Shown: one piece after another, positions 22,193 to 33,320 of the stretch
How the letters are laid out: each line of letters opens with the position of its first letter
Position numbering within the stretch: position 1 is the stretch's first letter
Origin: Megamerina dolium
Taxonomy: Eukaryota; Arthropoda; Insecta; Diptera; Megamerinidae
Reading direction: 5' to 3'
Assembly (NCBI GenBank): GCA_963854835.1
Contig: OY978527.1
Coordinates: forward strand, 32,819,047 to 32,883,046
DNA: 64,000 bases
Made by a program: the position numbers and the translations under genes
The notes under the pieces: generated by a model
What the model was told of the DNA's origin: nothing
The model's input: only the letters and a program-made list of their open reading frames with translations
Database searches by the model: none

Positions 22193-22891
22193 TTACTTTC
22201 TGTACCAGCGCATCGTGTGTAGGGGGGCGGGCCGAAATAGACAGGAGCGGGTATACCCTCGGGGACAATGCCCCTACCCCAGTTCCCTGAGGCCTGTCCT
22301 TCGCTTTACCGGTTCCGGAAAACACGGACGAACCGGCGCTCGCCCGGAGCAACGCAGGCTACAACTCCTGCGTCCAATACACACTTCCTGACTAAGGCCC
22401 GAAGGGGCTGGTTACTGATACCCACCGCGGCTAACACCTCGGCAGAGGAAGCTCACATCACCCTCATCCTCCCAACAGCAGAGAAAGCTGTTGAGGTTCT
22501 GAAGGACTCCCAGTGCGCCGCGGAGTATACCGGTCGATTTAACAGCCGCACCTAACATGGTGTACACACGCTGACCAGGAAGCCGTCCATTATGGAAACC
22601 GTCGCGCCTGGGTTTTTTTATAACTCATCATGCCCATGCATGATGAGGGGGACACATAATTCAAAGAGGCGGTGTCGGCTCGCCACTGTCACAGGAATTT
22701 CATAGGACTCGCTGGCTTTTATACCGCCTCCTCCATTCCTGCCGCTCATCGTCGGGGATTGCTTATTCGTTTAAACTTATCTCGCAATTAACCTGCTACT
22801 ACAGGCCGTCCGGCTATCCGCGACCTGCCGACCCCCCCGGTAGCTTAGAGCCCAGCTATAGTACCCGATCCCGTAGGATCAGACCGTCCGG

Positions 22892-22892
<1 letters not shown>

Positions 22893-22923
<31 letters not shown>

Positions 22924-22939
22924 ATATATATATATATAA
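22893..22939. repeat. (TG)n / (TA)n microsatellite at the 5' end of the LINE
   Basis: About 26 bp of alternating GT followed by TATGTATATATATATATA. It separates the R1-clade LINE from the RTE LINE. Some R1-clade elements (Waldo) insert into CA-like repeats, but the matching repeat is not seen at the 3' side. Confidence 0.9.
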
Positions 22940-24068
22940 TCTGCGCCAAATCCTGGAGAAGACCCAAGAAAAACAGATCGACACACACCACCTATTTGTT
23001 GATTATAAAGCCGCTTTCGACAGTCCGGTAAGGGATTACCTCTATGCAACAATGTCTGAGTTCGGTATTCCTGCAAAGCTCATTCGACTTTGTAGAATGA
23101 CACTGCATAACTCCCGTTGTGCAGTGAAAATTGGGAAGGACCTCTCCGCACCGTTTAATACCGAACGGGGTTTCAGACAAGGTGATTCGTTATCGTGCGA
23201 CTTCTTCAATCTTATTATGGAGAAAATAATACGAGCTGCTGATCTACGACATAATGGCACTATCTTCAACAAAAGTGTCATGCTGTTAGCGTATGCCGAC
23301 GATATTGACATAATCGGCATGAACACGCGAGTAGTAGCAGCATTCTCAGAGTTGGAAAGAGAGTCGCGTCGGATGGGTCTCACGGTGAACGAGGGCAAGA
23401 CGAAGTATCTAGTGTCAACAAACGAAGAGTCCCGGCGTCTTGGACAGCACGTCACTGTTGACAACTACGCTTTTGAAGTAGTAAGGGACTTTGTCTATCT
23501 TGGAACCAACATTAATAGCAGTAATGACGTCAGCTTGGAGATCATGCGTAGGATAACTCTTGCTAACAGGTGTTACTTTGGGCTGAGTAAGCAATTGAGA
23601 AGTCGAGCCCTCTCTCGAAGAATGAAAACTACACTCTACAAGTCTCTCATCATGCCTGTCCTAACATATGGCGCTGAAGCCTGGACAATTTCCACCTCGG
23701 ATGAGCGAATGCTTGGAGTTTTCGAGAGAAAAGTCCTACGCAAGATCTTTGGACGTATTTGCGTTGATGGCGAGTACCGAATAAGGTACAACCATGAGCT
23801 GTACGAGCTGTATGCCGATATTGACATAGTAAAGCGCATCAAAATCCAGCGGCTGCGCTGGCTAGGTCATGTCGAGCGAATGGAAGAACACGCTCCAGCT
23901 AAGAAGGTGTTATATTCGGAACCCGCTGGAGGACGACGCAGAAGAGGAAGACCAAACTTCAGGTGGAAAGACCAAGTACTGGAGAACCTGACGGCGCTTG
24001 GAATTTCTAACTGGCGCCAGCTAGCGAAGAACAGAGATGGCTGGCGAAGCATGTTATTTTCGGCCTAA
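22940..24068 (+). CDS. RTE-clade reverse transcriptase, C-terminal two thirds
   Basis: About 375 residues without a stop, lacking the endonuclease and the first RT motifs, so not autonomous. Visible RT motifs: FVDYKAAFDS (motif A), GFRQGDSLSCDFFNLIM (motif B), LLAYADDIDI (YADD catalytic pair) and the EGKTKYLVST thumb entry. The tail VLTYGAEAWTI, VFERKVLRKIFG, IQRLRWLGHVERM and GRRRRGRPNFRWKDQV is the RTE-specific C-terminus ending near SNWRQLAKNRDGWR. An upstream ATG at 22896 lies in the microsatellite and is not a real start. Expression from this copy is unlikely because promoter and N-terminus are gone. Confidence 0.9.
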
Positions 24069-24105
24069 ATTGATGTTCGGTTGTTATGGCCACATAAGTA
24101 AGTAA
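22940..24105 (+). mobile_element. RTE-clade LINE, 5'-truncated, RT frame open to its natural stop
   Basis: The element starts abruptly inside the RT domain (NLRQILEKTQEK) behind the microsatellite and runs to TTATGGCCACATAAGTAAGTAAGTA. Short TAAG repeats instead of poly(A) are typical of RTE 3' ends, and the same tail ends the 5640-6390 and (in part) other remnants. It is the best-preserved copy of the family whose decayed relatives lie at 5640, 6530, 12118 and 30880. Confidence 0.85.

Positions 24106-24198
<93 letters not shown>
24106..24198. repeat. (TA)n microsatellite, ~93 bp
   Basis: Uninterrupted TA tract directly behind the TAAG tail of the RTE LINE; may have grown from it. Confidence 0.95.
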
Positions 24199-24233
24199 AA
24201 TATATTTTTTATATTTTATATATTCGTCGGTCC

Positions 24234-24590
24234 GTAGCTCAGTGGTTAGTGTGTTCGCCTTCTGATCTGTAGGTCGTGGTTCAATACCCGGCTGATGCAT
24301 AACAAATTTTATATCGAAAAGATTTTTCTTTCGAATGGTACCCACCTGTCGGCAAGCAATTGGCAATTCTTCCGACAGTAACAACTTGCCATGAAAAAGC
24401 TTCTAAAAAGAACTCTGTGACAAAGCTCAGAAAAAGTGATGTCACAAGTGTTCTGCCGTTCGGAACCGGCTAAAATAAGTAGGTCCATTCTAATACTGTC
24501 CAAAATTTAAGACGCACAACAGTAATAGAAGAGAAGCTCGGCCAATGAGCCCTTTGGGGCTTTAAGTGCCACATATTTATTTTTTTTTTT
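24234..24590 (+). mobile_element. tRNA-derived SINE, copy B, with 15-bp target duplication
   Basis: Starts GTAGCTCAGTGGTTAG (A box) and GTGGTTCAATACCC (B box), continues through TTTATATCGAAAAGATTTTT, GGCAAGCAATTGGCAATTC, GATGTCACAAGTG and GAAGAGAAGCTCGGCC, and ends GGGGCTTTAAGTGCC plus a T-rich tail. The 15-bp sequence TATATTCGTCGGTCC stands on both sides (24219-24233 and 24591-24605), a perfect target-site duplication. Length ~357 bp. Same 3' subfamily as copy A. Confidence 0.92.
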
Positions 24591-24605
24591 TATATTCGTC
24601 GGTCC

Positions 24606-25440
24606 ATCTTGATTTTTGTCTTCCTCTTACTCTAGTGTTGAACGCCTTGGCTTCCACAATTTTCTTCTGCGCCTTCGCAGTATTCATTCTTGTTACGTGT
24701 TATAGCCATCTTAATCGCTGTGCTTTGATAAAGCGAAAAATATCTGCACCACGTATTAGTTGTTCCAGCTCGTCGTTCCATCTTATACGCCACTCACCTT
24801 CATCCTTGACTGCTCCAAAGATTTTCTTCAAAACTTGTCTTTCGAAAGCTTGGCTTTATCTTTTTCGAGTAACGTTCATGATTCTGTTCCATAGCATAAG
24901 ATTGGGCGAATGATGGTTTTGTACAGAGCTAGTTTGCATTGTCTATTGAGTAGCTTTGAATTGAATAGTTTGATTATTGACGCGTATGACCTATTTGCTA
25001 CTTATATTCTCTCATCGATGGTGATGCTTGTTGAGTTGTCGCTCAATTTAACACCTAAGTAAGTAAAAACTTCCACGGCTTCAAAAGAATAATGGTCAAT
25101 TCTTAAGTTTGATATTGGTTTATTACTTCTGGACATCATCATATATTTCGTCTTATTTTCATTGATTTCGATACCAATTCTGTCAGCTGCTGTTTCAATA
25201 TAAGTAAAGGTTTTGGTTACAGCGTGGATATTTTTGCTGACAATATATTTGGTATGTTTAGTATGTATCCCGTTCTTTTTGCATCACTTACTTCGTAAAT
25301 GGCACAGCAAAGCATTAGGTTGAAGATTGTGGATGAGAGCGTGTCTCCTTGTCTTACTCCACTTTTAATTCTGAAGGATTGAGACTTACTGTCTAATATC
25401 ATTACTTTTGATACCGGTTCTCGCAAAGATATCGTTACTA
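24606..25440 (-). pseudogene. degenerate RTE-like LINE reverse transcriptase, second family
   Basis: Minus-strand frames, broken by shifts and stops, contain FRIKSGVRQGDTLSSTIFNL (RT motif B), NENKTKYMMMSRS, FTYLGVKL, LCYGTESWT and WRRKSLEQ-like pieces, an RTE-type layout but different in sequence from the 22940 family. The SINE copy B was inserted at its downstream edge. Confidence 0.7.
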
Positions 25441-25867
25441 TTCTAGTTAGTTTTTATGGAATTTTACATTTTCGGTATTTTGCAAGGTGCACATATCATA
25501 ATTTGCCTTTATTAAGTTGTTATTACTTCTTAAATTATATGGCCGTACCTCAGCAACAATCCTTAGTTAACTTCCTAAGAATTTACACAATTTGTTGTTT
25601 TATTTTTAAAATGAAACCATTATAAACAAGCAAACAATCTATTATAACATACTTCAACTAATTCAATTACACCAGTAAAATTCATTTTTCTTAATGACTG
25701 AAAACACTGAGCAAAGTCAAATCGTATTCCAAAACAAGCACCTAACGCAGAAGCTGTTAAAGCGTTCATTGTGGCATATCTTTTACGCTTCACGCTTTGT
25801 TGTTAAAGTTCGAACTATCAAGCAACGCGAGCAAAGTTGTAGAATTGGTCATAATAGTTCGATTAGC
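25441..25867. other. spacer, no gene seen
   Basis: AT-rich with no recognised gene. The 61-residue plus-strand frame at 25694 has no recognisable features. Confidence 0.35.
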
Positions 25868-26026
25868 CAACACGATTAGCAGTATTGCCATCGTAAATTG
25901 GCCTAATCCTCTTTAATTTTGAGAATTAACTCGAGAAGTTAGTGCGGATTAGTTGCAGTTAATGCCCGAGTTAATTCGAATTAAATCGTTAATCTGGGTT
26001 AACGCTGCCGTCTGTCAGGGCTATAA
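25868..26026 (+). mobile_element. MITE fragment of the 10476-11007 family
   Basis: Contains the family blocks TTGCCATCGTAAATTGGCCTAATCCTC, GCAGTTAATGCCCGAGTTAATTCGAATTAA and the terminus GCCGTCTGTCAGGGCTAT. Only one end is present. Confidence 0.7.
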
Positions 26027-26276
26027 ACAACGGAGTGTGATTAGTTAACACGGATAGATTGAAAGAGATAGCTAGGTATAATATAAAATATAAATATAAT
26101 TATGAGAAAAAGAGTATGACTCATTCCTTGACACGATTCGCAGAAAATCAAATTTGTACAGGTTCCAACGTTAAGTTACCTACCAATCCGTTTTGATTAA
26201 TCGATCTTATGGCTTTTGTATGAAATATATTGCAACAGCTGAACCGTTACCCATCGATACGTGTTGACTAATCGCA

Positions 26277-26580
26277 CTATGTGCCTGCCCAGGAGCGTCC
26301 TGCCCATAAACGCTGTCTCCACATTAGTGCAATTGCGGTGGTTTTATTTGAATTAAAATACTATAGTGGAATTTGAATTTTGGAATAAAGTAAGTTCTAA
26401 TTAATCGAATAATTTCAATTTTGATTAAGCGAATTGATTAGTCGAATAATTTGATTAATCAAACTTTTTGAACAAACAATCAATCGCACAACCTAATACA
26501 GAGCGCTTTTTACTGATGTTATCGCTTCAATGTCTAAAAATTTGTGAGCATATTTGTCAAAATCGAAGCTGTCTGTTCTT
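26277..26580 (+). repeat. GATTAATC-rich dispersed repeat, copy 1
   Basis: Contains ATTAGTGCAATTGCGG, self-complementary GATTAATC/GATTAGTCGAAT blocks and the block ACTGATGTTATCGCTTCAATGTC, in the same order as 46126-46330 and, inverted, 49300-49860. No coding frame. Confidence 0.7.
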
Positions 26581-27103
26581 GCACCCTCGTACATCTTTTC
26601 TTGCTGCAGTTTAAAATAAGATTAAATTTAAATTCTGTTTAAGTAAACCTAATTTAAATTTGCACTGAAAAACTGGCCCTTATACGAACTTTATAGATTA
26701 AATTTTATTTTATCTGACACACCAAACGAAACAATAAAATGCAATTTTTTGTTACATTGTGTTTCGCATGGTGTGTGCTGGATAATCTTTATCTTTCCTT
26801 ATGAATTCAAATCATTTTCTTCAAATTCAAATTCAAATTAAAATATTTGTTTAGTTTTGAGTTATACACTTTGCGGCACGTCAGTGATTAGAAGAGAAAA
26901 AATGGCGGCCGTTGTCGATAGTCGCCCATCGATAATAAGGTCGATAATATCGGTAGTTTACCAGCCCTACTTTAACGGTGTTAATTTGATTTTCCTATAC
27001 AATAATTATTGTGCCAACTATTTATGTATAATATAAATATGGTGAGTTCTAGGTAGTTCACAATCCTCAACAAAATATAAGACAATCATATTAGTAAATA
27101 ATT
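26581..27103. other. 3' flank of the small membrane-protein gene
   Basis: AT-rich, no gene seen. Around 26920-26960 are clustered ATCGATAA/TCGATAATATCG motifs resembling, but not matching, the fly DRE promoter element. Confidence 0.35.
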
Positions 27104-27499
27104 TTAAAAAGACACGAAACAGTCATCATAAGTCCACAAAAATGTAGAAATACAGGCACCATTGCCAAATAATCGTGCATGATTATATCGTCTTATGGCC
27201 CATAATCCATACAAGGCAAGCACTGTGAATAATGTGAGAAATGCCAAAACAATTTGATAAAACTTAGTCATTTTCCTGTACCTGAAACATACAAACTGCT
27301 CACAAATAAACAAATAATGTGTATTTAATCTGCCAAATTACCATAATAATTTCGTTTGAACTTGTTTGATGCGTGCTTGATGGCCACATTCACAGCATCT
27401 TATGTTGTTGAGCGTGTGAAAGAATTCGACTCTCTGCTTTTGTTTATATTTAACAAATAATTCTCGTATATCTTCAGTAATTTCTTCTACATCGGACAT
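27104..27499 (-). CDS. small two-exon single-pass membrane protein, function unknown
   Basis: Join of exon 1 (27499-27342) and exon 2 (27281-27104), 336 nt, 111 residues plus stop. The 60-bp intron has a consensus donor (ATG|GTAATT) and acceptor (TGTTTCAG|G) and, if retained, stops translation at once, so splicing is needed. Residues 1-~30 are acidic then basic (MSDVEEITEDIRELFVKYKQ); ~34-45 hold a Cys trio (RCCECGH) that could bind metal; ~57-80 form one hydrophobic helix (YQIVLAFLTLFTVLALYGLW); the tail is short. No signal peptide precedes the helix, so a tail-anchored or type II/III membrane protein is plausible. I do not recognise the family. The consistent frame across perfect splice sites argues for a real gene. 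Confidence 0.6.
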
Positions 27500-30185
27500 A
27501 TCTATTTAAATTAATATTTTGCAACGATTTCAAAATGTATTATCAATTTGGTAGATTGACAGTAAATGTCACGCCGAATATAATGGGAACACATTATTTA
27601 TGAGAAGGTAGAGCAATTTAAAAAGCTCTTGGCTTCATTTAATAATGTTCGCAACGATTTCCCTATAGTATTAAACTTGTGTTTGTTTTTTTCTTCCTTG
27701 CTTCTTCATCTTTCCGTATATGCTTGTTGTTGTTTTGTTTATTTTTTCTACTTCAATTGTTAGAACTCCCTCCTGATGCTGTACCCATATAATGAAAGTT
27801 ACTGGGAACAGACTCTTTTTGAAACGAGATGACATGTGGTTGCATATTTTGCATTTCACTCGACTTGTACATTGTGTAGCAGAGAAAAATTTTTTCAGTC
27901 AGACGAAGAAGTAATTAGTTTTAATTTTTTACTGCTGCGATAGAGTGTTAAATAGGAAAATTTTATTAATTACAAAAATGTTTACACAACTGTAATTGTG
28001 ATTACATTGATCAAGGATACATGAAAACAGATACCGAAGGACGTATAATTGCTTGGAATACGCTGGAAAATTTTACACTGCAATCTGTGGTGTGGTGTCA
28101 CATCGTTTTGCTTTGTTGAAAAAATTTCTTCGGCGAAGATGATCGAACAAAACATGAGCAGGGAATAATGTAAATTTTCGTCGGAATTAAAATAAGAAAT
28201 CCAGCGGCGAGCAAGGAAAAGAGACTGTAATAGGTGATAAGGCAGAGGCAACTTGAAAGAAGAAATCACCAGAAACATTAAGGACAGCAGATTAATTATT
28301 TTCTTACTACAAGCAAGGTAAAAGAAAAAAAATAAATAACTGCCTTTCCCTAATTATTGTGTAATCAGTATGTCTATCAGATATACATCAGATTTTTTTT
28401 AAAGAAAAGCTTCATCTATTGGATCGAAAATCGAAACAGAACCTCATCAAAACTGACGCCGCCATTTTCATTTATATTGCGACGAGGTTGCGTGCGAACG
28501 TGTGTGTACTTTATCGTCGTTTACCTATACATCAGTTATCCCCTTTTATAAGACATACATGCAAGAGGAAAAGAGAAAACAATAAGTTGGTTTTTTGTTC
28601 GTTCTGCTTGTCCACGGGTCCACAGTAAATTCAATATCATTCTTTCTCATTTTTTTACGAATATAAAAATCAGCTGAGAAGTGCTGTTTAGTGTAATCGC
28701 AGTTCGCTGCAAATAAACAAATTTGTATGTAGATGCTAGGGTTACCAGGAGTTTTATGGCAACATTAAGAATGGTCACTTTAGCGTAGAAAGACGATCGA
28801 GTTAATTTGCATTAAACCCTGACAAATGCAAGTTTTCGGAACAAGAGCATATTTTTGTGAATAAAACAAATCTAAAATTTGTTGATGGCAACGCCCATAT
28901 AAGGCATGGCTCAAGGCTCAAAATTCAAATTTGCGATCGAAATTACTCAAAGTCGCAATTATTTTTACAATATGGGTATAAAAAGACAGGTTTCTTTAAT
29001 ACCTTTTCACTGAAATATATTATTTAATACCTATTTAACACATTTGAAAAGTTATTAAAAATATAAATAAAACTTTTTTTTTTCAAAAATCGATTTTTTC
29101 GGAAATAAGCCTTTTTACCTATCGTAAATTTAGCACCATATTAAAGCTTATAATACTACCTTTACAATGGTGTATAAAACATGGTTTCAAATAATTTTTA
29201 TGCATTTAAACAATGTTTATGTTGATACTTCATAGTTTTTTCTAGTTGATAGCCGCCCTCTGGCCGGACGCAATAAATATAATACTTATAGCCCGACAGC
29301 GGCTTTGCGTTCAACAGTATTTTAGGATTAAATTATACTATTTAATCCTATTTTTCCTTAATTCCTTTGTCGACGTCTACCGCTATAATTATGACTCTCA
29401 CTACTCTTCCTCTATGCACTTATTTGCTGTAACGGGAATATGATCATAAAAACAAATTTTTTTAATATATAAAAATTCTTTAAAAACATGTTTTATATAC
29501 CATCTGATTTCTTTGACCTTTAATATAATACGTAATTTTTGATATGTTAACTGGGGATTTTTTCGAAAAAAAAAAACTGTTTTTACTAAATTTTTATAAA
29601 AAATTATATTTTTCTTCATAACATTTAAAAAGTTAAAAATTCATATTAAATATTATATACTAGTAAAAAGGAATTAAAATTACCTATGTTTTATCCATAT
29701 TGTAGGAAAAAATTGCGTGTCTTTCGAGTAATCTAAACCTCAATTTTGATCTTTGACCTAGAGTCACGCCTTATGTGGGCGGCCCTGCTAGAAAAATTTT
29801 TAGTTTGTTATAACGACAAGAATAACTTGTATCCGACGCAATTTGTTATTGCGATTTGTTATTTTGCCGATTTTCTTGTGGGTTTTATCTTCTATAAATG
29901 GATAGACGGCCAAAATTATGATTGGCTGTTGGTACTAAAACACATTTTAATTGAAAAAAAAGAATTTTTAGTATATTATTCGTTCTTTTATCTTAAAGTG
30001 GTTAAATTACCACATCCTCTTTAATTGTTTACCTTCCGTTTTTATTTAATTTCACTTATTACCAGTATTACAGTATACCAGTACCAGTATTACAGTATTA
30101 CCATATTGAAATAGCTAAATTCAGTATAAATGTACATTGATTTTGTGTATTTATGCCAGAGGTATTGCGCATCTGAATGGGGATA
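27500..30185. other. intergenic region, no gene recognised
   Basis: Should contain the promoter of the small membrane-protein gene near 27500-27560. Frames of up to ~100 codons exist on both strands (27982-28278 minus, 29746-30024 plus) but show no family features and are biased by AT content. 28900-29700 is especially AT-rich and looks like decayed repeat DNA. Confidence 0.35.
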
Positions 30186-30250
30186 ATTCACGAGTTAATT
30201 TGCATTAAGGCTGTTAATGCAAATCAAGGCTATCGTCTGTTTAGGCTATT
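30186..30250 (+). mobile_element. short terminal fragment of the TTA-flanked MITE family
   Basis: CGAGTTAATTTGCATTAA and the terminus CTATCGTCTGTTTAGGCTATTA resemble the end of the 10476-11007 family with mutations. Confidence 0.5.
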
Positions 30251-30879
30251 AAATTAGTTGCGTTGCCTGAGATGGAATTGCTAATGCACAATTACCTGTT
30301 GACTTGCTTTCGCGCAAACCAAAGTACCTGATTATTTCGGTTGTCGTCGGTAACACTATTGTCGAAAAATTTATCAACGTTCTAGTAAATTCTAACGGTT
30401 AGGGGCAAGCCGTCTGATTCGATCCGTAACCACTAGATGAGAGGGCGTCACGTCAAATGTTCGAAAAATCAATTTTTACATTTTTCCACCTTTTTGGGAA
30501 AAAAAAATCGAAAATATTTTTATATTTCACGCAATATAATGATATGGGTATCAAACGAAAGAGAAAATTTGTAGCAATTGAGCAAAAATACTACTTCAAA
30601 ATTTGCCTGAAGAAAAAAATTACATAATTTAAAAAAAATTGATCCTTGAATACCTTGAAGAAAAACCAACTATTTTCTCAAAAACAAAAAAAAAAAGGAC
30701 TGGCATTTTATCTCTCCAGCACAAAAAATTTTGTTTTGTCCGATTACATAATAAATAATAATCATAAAAATTTTTAAGGAGACGCTTAATATACCGCTTC
30801 ACCGGTTAATATTTGTTTTTGCTTGCGAAAAAACTACATTTCTTACACTAAAGAGTAAAATATAACTACGGGAGAGAAC
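30251..30879. other. spacer, no gene seen
   Basis: AT-rich sequence with homopolymer A runs (30490-30700); no gene or element recognised. Confidence 0.35.
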
Positions 30880-32600
30880 ACTTCTCCAAATTATTGGATG
30901 GGAATGATATGAACAATTGCGTCAGTGAAGGAGATTGTCCGGACACCACAATTACAAACAATAGTGTTAACTTCCCACCACCCGACCATGACGTGGTCAA
31001 AGCAGCTATTTCAAGGCTGAAGAACAACAAAGTTGCAGATGCTGATGACCTCGCAGCCGAGTTGTTTACCGAATGCGATGAACTGCTTGCCTGCATGCTC
31101 ATAAGCAGCATATTGTCGGACGAAAGCATGGCTATTCCCAGTCCCGAACATAAGAAATGAGATCCCACGATTTGCGCCAACTACCGTGGTATTGGGAGTC
31201 TGAATTAATTTATAGCTTTTTTTTTTTTTTGTAAATTTAGAGTTAATTTTGAAAAAAATGGTTATACAATTAATCTTCAAAGTATTATCCATCATTAACC
31301 ACTAATTCTTCCCATCTTAAGCGCATCCATGGTCGACTCATGGAGAATCGTCACAATTTTTGGCTACTTCGTAAAAATTGAAGTGCTCATCAGCTAAGCC
31401 ATGCTGCATCGATCGGAAGAGGTAGTAATCAGAAAGCGCAAAGTTTAGCATATGGCGGGTGGGGAAGGACATCCCATAAATACTTTTTAGCGTCCTCTGC
31501 AACATGTGGCCGAGCATTGTCGTGCTGAAAAATCACTTACGAGTTATACCTCAATTCGCGGTTTTCGAACTTCCCTGGCTATCCGGGACCATCTTGGTCT
31601 TCTAAGTCAAAATTACCACTTTTAAACCTTGCAAACCATTTCTGACACGTTTGCTCAGCTAGCGCATGCGCACCATAAACTAAAATACGATTACTTTCGG
31701 CAGCACTTTTCTTCATATGAAAGTAATGTTGTAAAATTCCACGCAAAAACTATTTAGTACCAAATTTGACATTTTCAAAGTTGAAGTACTGAAGTAGACG
31801 CTTAATGACAGTAGCTCTACAGAGAATCGTTAGAAAAATGGAACGAAAAAATAAAATACTACATAGTTAAGCCATCAGTTGTGAAAATGCTACGAATTAA
31901 TTCACACTCCCACTACAAGTCTCCTGAACATCGCATACAAGGTTTTTCAATGCGTACTGTGTGAAAGACTGAAGCCTAATAGGAGAACTGATTGGAATGC
32001 TTCACTGAGCATGCGAGCATGAAGACGCGAGCAGTCAGTGCAGCATTCTCAGAGTTGGAGAGGGAGGTGCGTCGAAGGGGTCATTGGTGAACGATGGCAT
32101 AACGAAGTAGCTAGCATCAACAAACTAAGAACTGTCGTCGTCTTGGACAATACGTCACTGTTGATATTGCGAAGGATCACAATTGCTAAGAGGTGCTATA
32201 TTGGGCAAAGTAAGAAATTGAGAAGTCGAACCCTTTCTGCAGAAACGAAAACTACACTCTATAAGTCTCCATCATGCCTGTCCTTACATATGGAGCTGTT
32301 TGGAATTTTTTTTAGAGAAAAGTCTTCGGAAGATATTTGAATTTATATACGTTGGCGGCGAGTATCGCATAATGTACAAAAAAAAAAAAAATAAGCTGTA
32401 TGAGCTATATGCTGACACTAACAGTGAAGCTCCAATGAACAGGCTCCATCTAAGAGGGTGTATATACAATTCGGAACCCGCTGGTGGACAAAGCAGAAGA
32501 GGCAGATTAACATTTGGTGGAAAGGCCAAGTACTAGAGAACTCGACAGCGCTTGGAATTTCTAACGCATTAGCTAGAGAAGAACAGAGATAGTTTTCGAA
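30880..32600 (+). pseudogene. RTE LINE remnant interrupted by a mariner
   Basis: 30880-31201 encodes the entry to an RTE RT (REHFSKLLDGND..., ISRLKNNKVADADDLAAELF, then CANYRGI); 31923-32600 continues with LLNIAYKVFQCVLCERLKP and, after large deletions and shifts, KSLRKIFEFIYVGGEYRIMY and NSEPAGGQSRRGRLTFG. The same family as 22940-24068, heavily decayed. The two halves rejoin cleanly if the 31202-31917 insert is removed. Confidence 0.8.
31202..31917 (-). mobile_element. degenerate mariner inserted in the RTE remnant
   Basis: Minus-strand pieces KSAAESNRILVYGAHALAEQ and CQKWFARFKSGNFDLEDQDG are the N-terminal HTH region of a mariner transposase; further on HDNARPHVAEDAKKYLW carries the second catalytic Asp region. 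The middle is deleted and many stops are present. Both ends show GAATTAATT(T/C)(A/G)TAGC in inverted orientation, and AGTCT borders the insert on both sides (31197-31201, 31918-31922). Confidence 0.7.
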
Positions 32601-32607
32601 GCATGAT

Positions 32608-33320
32608 AGGTTAGGTTAGGCTACCCTCTCTCTGAGAGGACACACTAATATTAGCCGGTTCCGAATGGCAGTTTTGCTAAGTTTTGTCATTTCTAAGAAG
32701 CATTTTTTGGCAAATTAGTTACTACCGGATATATTGCCAATTCTTGCCGGCAGGTGGGTTGGTTGGTTGGTTGAAGTGGTGACTCATCCATGAGTCCAAA
32801 TAGCGCTTACGCACCGTTTTGTTACCACATCCTCGTTTCCAACTGTTCGTTAGGTTGTTTGTGTGGACAGCACGGTTAGATCCAGTTCGTGTTGTTTAGA
32901 AACCTTAGGAGGTTGTTGATCTTTATTTCCGCCAACTCCTCAATACTGTTGAAGAGTGGTTTACCTAGGGTGTTCATTCTTTGCTTCCAAAGGGCAGGGC
33001 ATTTGCAAAGGAAGTGGAAGACCGTTTCCTTTTCTTCCACTTGGTTACAGCTGTGGCAGAAGCCGTTGTGGGGCATCCCCATTTTGGCCGCCTGTTCTCC
33101 GATGAGCCAGAATCCAGTAATGACTGCCGTCAGTCTAGAGGTATCTTTTCGGTTACTGTTTATCAGTAGTGTTGTTTGTTTAGGATTGTATGTAGGTCAG
33201 GTGGGTACGGTTCGAAAGAAAAATCTTTTCGATAGTAAATGTTATGCTTCAGCCGGGGATTGAATCCACGATCTACAGATCAGAAGGCCAACGCACTAAC
33301 CACTGAACTACGGTACCCAC
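32608..33320 (-). mobile_element. tRNA-derived SINE, copy C, split by a LINE insertion
   Basis: On the minus strand the SINE head (GGTACCGTAGTTCAGTGGTTAG, B box GTGGATTCAATCC) runs 33320-33207 and the body and tail (GCCGGCAAGAATTGGCAAT, CCGGTTCGGA-like block, CTCTCAGAGAGAGGGTAGCC, CTAACCTAACC) run 32750-32608. A 438-bp LINE fragment separates the two parts, framed by CAGGTGGGT on both sides. This copy has the CCTAA-repeat 3' end. Confidence 0.85.
32760..33197 (-). mobile_element. 5'-truncated LINE 3' end nested in SINE copy C
   Basis: The minus frame 33171-32876 reads LINSNRKDTSRLTAVITGFW, IGEQAAKMGMPHNGFC and CNQVEEKETVFHFLCKCPAL, a C-terminal Cys-His finger found behind RNase H in I/LOA-like LINEs, ending NNLLRFLNNTNWI. 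A ~110-bp 3' UTR ends in CAACC repeats. Bordered by the 9-bp duplication CAGGTGGGT (32751-32759, 33198-33206). Related to, but distinct from, the LINE at 43462. Confidence 0.85.

Larger units (their letters stand above)
17510..22892 (-). mobile_element. full-length R1-clade non-LTR retrotransposon
   Basis: Two open frames fill a ~5.4-kb minus-strand element: a GC-rich ~700-bp 5' UTR (22193-22892), ORF1 with three CCHC knuckles, ORF2 with endonuclease, reverse transcriptase and a C-terminal CCHC, and a short 3' UTR. Lack of RNase H, the APE-type endonuclease and the triple-knuckle ORF1 fit the R1 clade (R1, RT, TRAS, SART, Waldo). The 5' end abuts an alternating TG/CA microsatellite at 22893; the 3' boundary is approximate. 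No stop or shift was found, so it is potentially active. Confidence 0.88.

Noticed and set aside
24007..24384. 125-codon minus frame
   Set aside because: Runs through the (TA)n tract and antisense to the RTE LINE and SINE.
29746..30024. 92-codon plus frame
   Set aside because: No recognisable motif and very AT-rich; could not be supported as a gene.
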